Source of the DNA: Balanoglossus misakiensis
Lineage: Eukaryota; Hemichordata
NCBI GenBank assembly: GCA_040954595.2
Contig: CM082592.2
Coordinates: 6,572,001 to 6,636,000 of the forward strand
Direction of reading: 5' to 3'
Length of the DNA: 64,000 nt
This document shows positions 55,686 to 64,000 of this stretch, in pieces. The position numbers and the translations under genes were made by a program. Under the pieces are notes generated by a model, which saw only the letters and a program-made list of their open reading frames with translations, searched no databases and was not told where the DNA came from. Within the stretch, counting starts at the first letter, position 1. Every line of letters starts with the position of its first letter.

Positions 55686-55691
55686 AATAAA
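55686..55691 (+). terminator. MORC2 polyadenylation signal
   Basis: AATAAA 2.09 kb after the MORC2 stop codon. The stretch 53596-55685 has no recognisable gene and is taken as 3' untranslated region, though shorter transcripts are possible. Confidence 0.4.
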
Positions 55692-55942
55692 TGTAGGCAA
55701 CAACAGTGTTCGAATATTGAAGCGTGTGCCGCGTTTCTTGTAGACATTTTGCCAGTTTTAGTGACATGTTATTCAACCTGTGTGCGTGATTTTCTTGTTA
55801 CTGGAGTATGACGTCAATGGAAGATATGGATTGGACGAAAAGGCCTTGTAGATGAAGTCGCACGTACGTAGGTATTCTTTGTTGTTATAGTTGAGATAAA
55901 ATGTGAACGAAATCATCAAATGCATATCTTTCATTATGTCAC

Positions 55943-55948
55943 TTTATT
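55943..55948 (-). terminator. candidate SEC14L polyadenylation signal
   Basis: AATAAA on the minus strand, about 750 bp beyond the SEC14L stop at 56696. With the MORC2 signal it leaves only about 250 bp between the two converging transcripts. Confidence 0.4.
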
Positions 55949-56695
55949 ATACATGGACGTCAAACAAAAAATTTAATTTACAGATGATATTTTTAAATTA
56001 CTAAAATAACCCAACTATACGAGCTATATAATGTACATGTTATCGGAAACAAGTAAAATATACAGATTAGATTATACACTAACCGAAAGGCTGTGATTGT
56101 GCGCAACGTTCAACAGAAAATAATGCAATCAACTTAAAACTTTTAAAGCACAGCTTAAAATCAACTTTTTTTGTCCTCACAGAAGGAAAGTATATACACT
56201 TTATGAATTTTGACAGTCGATGCAACCACTTAAAGTATTTTATCGTATTTTAAAACTTGAACAGTTCCTTTTTCTCGACTCATAACCAATTTTAAACTTG
56301 CTGACTGCAATTTGCTGAAGTAGTGAGTTTTTACATCAAGAGAAATATTGCAACATATCTTGAACCAACGTCACTGCATCTGTCCTGTCATGTCTATAGA
56401 CTGATACCCGTACAAATTCATGTGACCAAGATGATGGAACCGAACCCAGCATTGCAACGTTCACATTGTTCTCATTTGAACTGCTATGTAAAAAAAAATC
56501 AACACTCAATCTTTGGGCAACATAAAAAATAATCTTCTGAAATGCCATATGTTGTGTTTGGGTAAATACTGTTTCCCCACTGTCAAAAATGCAACGACCA
56601 GAAAAGTCACATTTAAAACTTCACCCAATCTTCTGGGTTGCAACCTCCATTTTATATTTAGTGGCTGTACGGCTTGAAAAGAATGCAATTCTTTT

Positions 56696-59600
56696 TTACA
56701 ACTGCGTGGAAATGCCGTGAACAAGATCTATGACTGTTGCATCATCGCCCAGCTGGTCTTCGATTTCTTTATCTGGTGGCAGCACCTCCACGAGATATTT
56801 GAGTTTCTTGCTCTTGATCCAACTGAAACTATTGTCAAAGCGCACAACATCTGAGGGTAGAAGACAAAATACATGAGTTCGGTGATCTTATGTCTTATAC
56901 ATATGTACTCACTGACACTGTTTTGAAATGTCTCCCATACCTCATGACTGCAGTTTGCAGTTTGCTGCTGAACCATGAGATACAGGGCCAGATAGACATA
57001 GACATTGGATACCAAAATCAGAAGTTAGAGACATGTATTTCGATTTGTAAACTTACAGTTTCCAGGTTCATCTATTCTGAAGGTGCCGTCTTCAAGGACG
57101 ATGTTGCTCTTGCACCTACTCACAGGAAGCACTTCCGCCAGACTGCTGTCCGCGTTCTTCTTGAAAATCCCAAAGGCGATATCTGCCCCTTCTGACTGGA
57201 ATTCATAACTGGAGGAAAGCGTCACACATGAGCTGGTCATGAAGTGATTCAGAGGCCATCTTTTTTTTTTGGGGGGGGGGGGGGAGGGTATATCACATGA
57301 CTACCAATCAAGAATGAACATAAAAACCCCTCAGTGCCTTAAATAGTTTTTTGTGTGTGACCTGCACGAGTGATGAAAATCTTGTGTAATATCGCTTTTA
57401 AGTTTGCAGTGGAACATGCTTGTTTACATCCAGGCATGTGATTTCTAACAAATCACATGTTCTTCATGTGTCACTAACCGTATATGAGAGCCAGGTTCCG
57501 TGACCGAGTAATCTAAATCTAAAATGGCACCCCGAGCAATGGTGGCTGTCTCCATGATATCCTCGTCGATATGCTTGTCCTTAAGGTAGTAAGATTCCGG
57601 AATTTTACCTCCGTAGCACACCTTATAACAAACGAAAAGGAAAAATCCTTCAAGTAAAGTTCCTCTAATTGTACATATATTGGAATGGCACATTAGCAAG
57701 TGCCAGGTAATACCGTATGATGAATCTTACCAATACTGCATTTGATCTGACACCATTAGTTGTAAAGATTTGCCAGAAGATTTCAATTTTATAACCTTTC
57801 CACCAATCCATGTACTAGTAGTTGATTGCAAAGATGTTAATGTTTACCTTTGTCTTGTACCTGGGATCACCATCTTCGTCTTTGAGGGTGCCACCAAAAT
57901 GTTCCGGCAGCTGATCAGCATCTATGTGCTTTAATAATTCCTCTTTGAAATTGCCTATCATGAAAATAAGTCCATTATTATGCATTGATATCTCATATTC
58001 CACTTATTGAGATTGCAAAGTACATTAGTGGTGATTGGGTTCTTTTAAGGTGGAAAGTGTTTTCTGGACCGAATGAAGAAAAATATTTGCTAATATACAT
58101 TAAATATCAATGATATTTCAGCAGTTTTCTGTAGTGCAAAGTAGACCGTTTATACTGCAACAAGATGAACTTACTTCCAAGTATGTACACTTTCTTCTTG
58201 GTGTCTTCACTCAAGAATGGTTTGACCATGTTGTACCCAACCGAGAAAAATCTTGGTGCTAGCAAAAACAGAAAAAAAGATTGTTTCATATTTTGCCTTA
58301 GACTGAGATATGTTGGTGATGTGACACTAATATGTTAAGTAAAACCACATATAACAACATTAGACTTGTAGAGTATTGTGAAATTGATGAGTGAAATCAC
58401 AATGTATTTCTAGTATTTGACAGACAGCCAGCAGATGATTGCCTTAACCCTTTGAATGGGGGACTGTAGATAGACACTACACATCCTAATTAGTCATTGT
58501 GTAAACTGAGAATATCATGGGTATCAAATTACCTCTAGTTATGAAACATTTGTCCAGCGCTTCGGGATAATTGGCTTCGAATATGGCCAACACCTGGCCA
58601 TAGAGATCAATAAATGGCTTCCATATATGGTGTATTGTCACGTTCTCCAAATCAAAGATGACGACACACCTGTCCACTCGTTTGCCAAGCTGAAACAGAA
58701 ATACGACATTAAGGAAGTTGTCATTTATTTTTTGCAAGGAGTAAAAATTGGCATGTAATGCTTAACCCTATCACCCCCAGTTACCTCTTCAGAGGTCCAA
58801 CCTTACCATAGAAAACAATAGGCTCAGACTGAACCATAGTGGTGAAAGGGTTAAATATATCCACAAAATGTTACTGACCTTTTTTGTCTGTTCAGCACAT
58901 GTTCTGTGAACCTTCTCAGATAACACTAATTTGGATTTCACTATATCCGACGACTTTGATGAGTAAATAATTCCTTTGGGGTCTATGTTACCAAACGGGT
59001 CGATCCAAATTGGGGAGCCATTTTTGGCAAAGCCACAAAGACCACCTACAAAGTATTTCTCAATGACCTACATGATGTAAAAAAATGTGCTCTAATTAAA
59101 AAACAACAACAGATTAAAGCAGGTTCTTTTGCAACATATTATACTGATTTTGTTTGGCAGTATTTCAACAAATTTGCTTGATTTTGCATATTCTCTCTCT
59201 CTCTGTCTCTCTTCCTCTCACCTCAGGGTCTTGCCAGGTCTTGCATAATTCATCAAGTCTCATCTTCTTCTTATAGTCATGTGACTAAAATAACAACAGG
59301 GTCATAAATTGAGTACATGCCACAAACGTGTCCAAGTTGTCAGGATTAAAACGTGCATGGTCTTTAACGTTTTAATAAAAAACACATAGGACACTAAATG
59401 TCAAAGTAAATTTCAAAATAAACTTTGACTGTTTGACCCATGTAGTATGAAAGAGCAAGGTTGGTCAATTTGGATGCTGGAGCGCCATCTAGTGGTGACT
59501 GTGGGTGTTTGAGCGCGAGGAAACGTCATCCTGATTTTTCAGGCACATACCAGTACTTACATTTCTGATCATTTTTTCTGCTTTTCCAACGTCCCAGTGT

Positions 59601-60627
59601 CTGGCTGCAGTAGAAATAATAAAACTAAACTTGTTAGATCACAATGGCCACATTTTGTATCCCAAGGCAGAATGCCGGTAAAGGGTTGGGTTTGTCCAGG
59701 TGGTTTCATGCGCAGATTTGCCAGATACATGATTTGGCACGCCATGTCTTGATTTGAAGTGAGAGTGCCAACTCAGTAGCTGAAAATGAGCTTTTCTCAC
59801 TTAATAGGCCGGAGGGAGATTCACTTTCTAAAATATACACCCGGGTCAGTGTAAAGGTCTTGAGTTTGAATAGGTCATAAGTCATACCTCTTAGCCACCT
59901 CAACAAATAGGCATCGTCATGATCAGGTTGTATCACATCTGCGATATTTTCTTTAAACTGGAGCGAAAAGAAACGAAATTGGGATGTTTTCAACAGTGGA
60001 CATCCAAGGTTGCATGGAAACTAATGAATAATTCAGTGAGCAATTTTCAGGTGAGTGACAGCCGAGTGGGAGGTGACAACAAAGTTACTTTGTTATCATG
60101 AAGAAAAGGGACTTTAGACGGACATATCAGTGTACTTTAGAGTTTAACTATACTCCTACTCCATATCAATGTACACATGTATAAAATATTAACCAAATAT
60201 CAACATACTGACTTTAGAGATACCCGAACCAAAAAGTATATCACCTATTTTTTGGCAACGAAACCCAGTTGCACCAGAAACACAGATATGAAAAAGAGAG
60301 ATTTGTATTTAAGATATTCGTGATGTTTACAAGCATTTAATTGCCACATCAACGTTGTGATGGCTGTCAAGATTTCTCTGTAGATTTTAAAATACATTAA
60401 CTTTCACCCCTGGTATAATCTATGCGCCAACCTTTTGTTATTGTTGACAAACGCATTCCAGTTTGGACTTTAAACAAAAACAAATAACACTGTAGATATG
60501 GGTGATGTAGTATGTTTTTGTTTCATCATATGTAAAATTGATTTTCTGTTATCAACAATAGATTCCAATTTACCTTTTCAAATGCCTTCTCCTGTTTTGG
60601 ACTCAGATCACCCACGTATCCACTCAT
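56696..60627 (-). CDS. SEC14L2: SEC14-like lipid-transfer protein with GOLD domain
   Basis: SEC14L2-4 proteins (tocopherol-associated protein, supernatant protein factor) bind hydrophobic ligands such as tocopherol and squalene in the cytosol. Eleven coding exons: 60627-60574, 59957-59888, 59604-59561, 59284-59222, 59067-58879, 58689-58533, 58258-58175, 57954-57848, 57621-57479, 57208-57057 and 56850-56696, giving 405 aa (human SEC14L2 403). It starts MSGYVGDLSPKQEKAFEKF, almost as in vertebrates. The CRAL-TRIO N domain has DDAYLLRWLRG; the SEC14 pocket has IWKPFIDLYGQ, APRFFSVGYNMVKPFLSEDT and LPEHFGGTL; the C-terminal GOLD domain has GADIAFGIF and YVVRFDNSFSW. It is co-orthologous to the vertebrate SEC14L2/3/4 group, so the paralogue number is nominal. 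TTTTTCAG just above the start exon implies an untranslated first exon. Confidence 0.93.
58762..58854. mobile_element. palindromic TTAA element, copy F
   Basis: Begins TTAACCCTATCACCCCCAG and ends ATAGTGGTGAAAGGGTTAA with intact TTAA at both sides; 93 bp, the same length as copy A. It lies in a SEC14L intron. Confidence 0.7.
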
Positions 60628-62808
60628 GTTGATAGATGGGATAGGTCTTTATATTAAGTTTCTGAAAAAGGAAAGAAAGACTAGATGTGTAAGAAATCAC
60701 TGACATACCTTAGGGGCTGTCTTTTATCGAAACATGCCCATGGTCAATTATGAGCGTATGAAAGGTGACCAAAGATATGAAATATGACAAATCACATGAT
60801 AATAACATCAATCACAGTTGTACCTTACAATCACAACAAACGTCGTCTCACTCTAACCGGGACCATGGTTTAAGCATAGACATTCTACTGTCTAGTCCAA
60901 GTGAGGTAACTTTGGTTAACCTCATCAATCCAACTTTGTGTCATGTGACCATGGGTAGAGCATTTAATAGTTAAGTTTTAAATAGTGAAAAATCAATCAC
61001 AGAACCTGGAGCGTCCTGCTGAACCAATAGTATAATAAACAGACGAACCTTCTAAAGTTTAAGCCTGAGAGTGCATACGCCCCTGTAACACATTAACACA
61101 TCATGATCACACCACCTGGAGATTTTACTGTCTATTTAGAAACCATGGCATCTGTCTGACAACAACGATCACACTGTGTCACCACCTGTGGTGTCACGTG
61201 GTGGCGTGATTATACGTGAACCAACTAGCTGTTCGCCTACGCAGCGGCCGGTGCAGCTGGCCTGAGTTGACCTAGATCTGGGTATACAAACACACCACTT
61301 TACGGCAATTGGAGAATCAAGTCTCCTTGTATGTCCCCTTTTCGTTTTAACTTGTTTCTTGTTTAGGGCAAATCCTATAGAAACGCCATGGACAGATCCT
61401 TTAAAATACCACCCCACCCCCGAATTACAAATATTTCAGATGGGAATTGGTTCGAAAACCTAAAGCTGGAAAATAGCATACCATTTAACGGCACAAAAAA
61501 GAAAATGGCAGAGATACATCACGTCGTGACACTTTGAACACGTTGAGATTTCGGTAACGTGTGATTTCGTTTAATTTATGGAGTGGCCCAGTACAGTGAA
61601 GCGGTGGCTGCGCCGCACTGAAGTTGCTCCGACTCCTAGTATAGCCCTGCGCCAGGTCTATGTGTTCCCGTCGTTACACGGCCTCCGCGATGGAGGCCGC
61701 GGCCGTGTAGAACGCCGGGAACACACAGACATGTACCGCACAGGGCTACTCCGCCTTCTAGTTCATGTAGTTCAGTTGGGAGTTGGAAATCTGCGCGACA
61801 AGGCCGTGCTCGTGTGTTCGAACATGTACATGATTAAAAGCACCTGTGGTCTCCAGACCAAGTTGCTACGTACACCAAAACTGTGTGTTTTGGTATGTGT
61901 ACACTAACAGTACAGACTAGCATTTAAGCTCATGGCAATTTGCAGCCCAGAAGAAACATAGGGACTGTGATTGGCGGTTGCGCATATCGCACAGCCGGTA
62001 AGGGCAGGACCATTTGATATGGTGGGGGGGGGGGGTCCTGGAGAAAAGGTGGAGAATGCTTTAAAGACTTGCACATTGCTTTGTTGATTGATGAATGGTC
62101 TTGAGGGACAAGTTAAGTCCTTCCAGACTAAGACTTATGATCTGGAGGAACTTTTTTAGAAATTAATAAAACACAGCTGATCTGTTGGAAACTTGGTTCT
62201 AATCTGTGTGATATACTGCTATGTACCACTACACCAATATGTAGATTCTTTGATAAATTTCAATGGCCAACAGTTATCATTAGTCTTTATGTATTTCCCT
62301 CCTAACATAAGCATCCATCCCTCCAAAGCAATGGTATAGTCTTCCCAATTAGCAGACTGCCCTCCTGAACTGCAGGTTAACAGACCAAGTAACTTTATGT
62401 AATAAATAGAGCCAGTGGACTCTGGAGCCAGATTGATGAGATTAAAAGCATGATGTACATTCTTTTTTTTGTTTCATTGTACTAGAAAAAACTACCACTG
62501 AGTGAGAAAGTCAAACCCTAACCTTTTCAACTGTATTCTTTTCAATTCTGGTGCCTTCTGCACAACATTGTTAATTATACTGAACTTCAAAATTTTTTTC
62601 TGATATTTTCCATCGCATTTGCCTTTAGATCGTCACTTTGTCAGCAGACTATGTTGACTATGCACACTTATTATTAGTACAGTACAGTAATCCTTTGAGA
62701 AAAATTTGTTTAGTCTAACTTGGTGATGCAGTGCAATTGGGAGAAAAAAAATTCTGAAAGTGTTCTTAATCCTTCTCCAACAGGCTATGCAAGCGATAAC
62801 TGGAGTGA
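60628..62808. other. intergenic DNA between divergent SEC14L and MTO1
   Basis: Contains the SEC14L untranslated exon and promoter at the left, a long imperfect hairpin (61642-61748), a G-run (about 62026-62037), and AT-rich DNA before MTO1. CTTCTCCAACAG just before 62784 looks like an acceptor, so an untranslated MTO1 exon probably lies upstream. The 109-codon frame at 61578-61907 covers the hairpin and matches nothing I know. Confidence 0.4.
61642..61748. repeat. long imperfect hairpin, GC-rich
   Basis: The left arm TAGCCCTGCGCC...GTGTTCCCG...ACACGGCC pairs with the right arm around 61692-61748, roughly 40 base pairs with small bulges. A nested perfect 7-bp hairpin (GGCCTCC / GGAGGCC) occupies the centre. 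The DNA is GC-rich against an AT-rich background. It could be a decayed inverted-repeat transposon or a structured transcript. Confidence 0.6.
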
Positions 62809-62891
62809 ATGATGCTGCCTCATTTGAGATCCCTCAGACGAACACCCTGGCTTCGAAGTTCCTGTCGCAAGTACTGCGGTATCAGTCCTGA
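62787..62891 (+). promoter_or_regulatory. upstream ORF overlapping the MTO1 start
   Basis: An ATG three bases after the presumed acceptor CCAACAG opens a 34-codon frame that ends at TGA 62889-62891. It is out of frame with MTO1 and overlaps its first 80 bases. If the 5' exon is as drawn, it would reduce initiation at the MTO1 start. The MTO1 frame itself is certain from conservation. Confidence 0.4.
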
Positions 62892-63843
62892 TGGCAAGAC
62901 GTTTGATGTGATCGTTGTCGGTGGTGGCCATGCTGGGTGCGAGGCTGCTGCCGCTGCAGCAAGGATGGGGGCTCAAACGCTGTTGCTAACGCACAAAATA
63001 CAAACTATTGGTAAGTCTGGTATTTTCATCCGTTATCCCCATCAGTTTCTGGGCAGTTTTGCGAGGCATGTCAGCTTTTACTAAAATTAGTCAGAGATTG
63101 TAAACTTACCTGCAGAACACAGCAGATGTGTTCTAAACTCCACTATGCTGACCGAATGATTCAACCACGAGATGTAAATATATATAGACAAGATTTGGCA
63201 CCAAAACCTCTTTGTCTACTTGGACGAAGTCCAGTGGGCCCTCAGCACTGCAAAGATTAGGTGCTGTCTGACAATCACCACCTCGGTCTCAGATATCTCC
63301 ATAGCTTATTGTGCCAGCACATTTACAATATATCGAATAATCTTATCAAAAGTTCAGGTGCATCATGATATTGCCAAGTGAATTTGTTTCATGATGTAAT
63401 CATTTAACAGCCACCAGTGTGCAGTGTGTTTCATTTTCAAGGGGATATCTTTCAGAGAATATTTTATTTAAATGAGATGCTACAGTAGATTCTGCACTGT
63501 AGCAATTGACTGACTGTGTCATCAACAATGACTTATTTAAACTGCCTATAAAGAGGCAATCTCCAATGATGATTCGCTGATGAAATGACATCATGCGTAA
63601 TTCTTTGTTCATATGCCAGAAAATGTATCATGACAGGTCAATGACCCCTGTTATTTGTTCTTGATCAGTTAGAATAAGTATCTATCATAAAGGTTGTAGG
63701 TCTACGTTTGAGGCTATGATATACTTTTGACCTTTTCACGCTTACAGGTGAGATGTCATGTAATCCCTCATTTGGCGGCGTTGGAAAAGGACACTTGATG
63801 AAGGAAATTGATGCTTTAGATGGTTTGTGTGGGAGACTATGTG
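62809..63843 (+). CDS. MTO1: MTO1, mitochondrial tRNA wobble-uridine modification enzyme (5' part only)
   Basis: MTO1 (bacterial MnmG/GidA) is an FAD enzyme that, with GTPBP3, installs taurinomethyl groups on the wobble uridine of mitochondrial tRNAs. Two coding exons are in the window, 62809-63010 and 63748-63843 (99 complete codons and the first base of the next); the gene continues past the right edge from the donor at 63844. An Arg-rich leader without acidic residues ([17 protein letters not shown]) fits a mitochondrial targeting signal. The Rossmann FAD motif [16 protein letters not shown] is at residues 32-47, and the GidA signature [20 protein letters not shown] is in exon 2. Two adjacent ATGs (62809 and 62812) could serve as start. 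Confidence 0.95.
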
Positions 63844-63850
63844 GTAAGTG

Positions 63851-63935
63851 GCTATGGTTTGGTCCAAATCCATTATTTTCTATGGTAAAACTGGACCTCT
63901 ACAGTTGGAAATAGGGGTGGAAGCTTAGCTAGGGG
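63851..63935. mobile_element. palindromic TTAA element, degenerate copy G
   Basis: GGTTTGGTCCAAATCCATTA, TTTTCTATGGTAAAACTGGA and AGGGGTGGAAGC match the interior and one end of the family. TTAA ends are not visible. It lies directly after the exon 2 donor of MTO1. Confidence 0.4.
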
Positions 63936-64000
63936 TCATAAGTGGTTTGATCCCTACAAAGTCTAAAGGATTCAAATGACACAACCCAAATTAGAATTTC

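Overview
This is a 64 kb piece of animal nuclear DNA. It carries nine recognisable protein-coding genes, all split by short introns with canonical splice sites, and the intergenic and intronic DNA is rich in small non-autonomous transposons and simple repeats. I rebuilt every gene exon by exon from reading frame, splice sites and remembered family sequence. All nine read through without frameshifts or stops. Protein lengths are close to those I remember for the human orthologues, except MRPL18, which has a longer N-terminus. The gene set (including MORC2 and TMEM248), the compact introns and the repeat content suggest a marine invertebrate, most likely an invertebrate deuterostome such as a hemichordate or cephalochordate. 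The species is an inference; nothing here fixes it.

Layout, left to right. Positions 1-5660 hold repeats: a reverse-transcriptase remnant, a higher-order tandem array with a 134-bp period, a CATC/CATA microsatellite, and an inverted pair of exon-like segments. A coronin lies on the minus strand (7456-14189, 8 coding exons). SETD6 (plus, 16246-19081) converges on PELO (minus, 19872-22952). NLE1 (minus, 23499-27284) is head to head with MRPL18 (plus, 27709-28793) across a 424-bp shared promoter. TMEM248 (plus, 29783-33591) follows, then a 3.9-kb gap with a Harbinger-like element. MORC2 (plus, 38526-53595, 28 coding exons) converges on a SEC14-like lipid-transfer gene (minus, 56696-60627). The first two coding exons of MTO1 (plus, from 62809) run off the right edge.

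The genes do not form one pathway. Four relate to translation: PELO (ribosome rescue), NLE1 (60S assembly), MRPL18 (mitochondrial large subunit) and MTO1 (mitochondrial tRNA wobble modification). The others are an actin regulator, a lysine methyltransferase, a membrane protein, a chromatin ATPase and a lipid-transfer protein. I did not find a convincing new multi-gene system. The most unusual signals are in the repeats (higher-order array, TTAA-flanked palindromic elements, TTA-flanked element, hairpin-ended 2-kb element) and in gene structure (a 5-nt start exon in NLE1, a GC-AG intron and an in-frame alternative donor in MORC2, an upstream ORF overlapping the MTO1 start).
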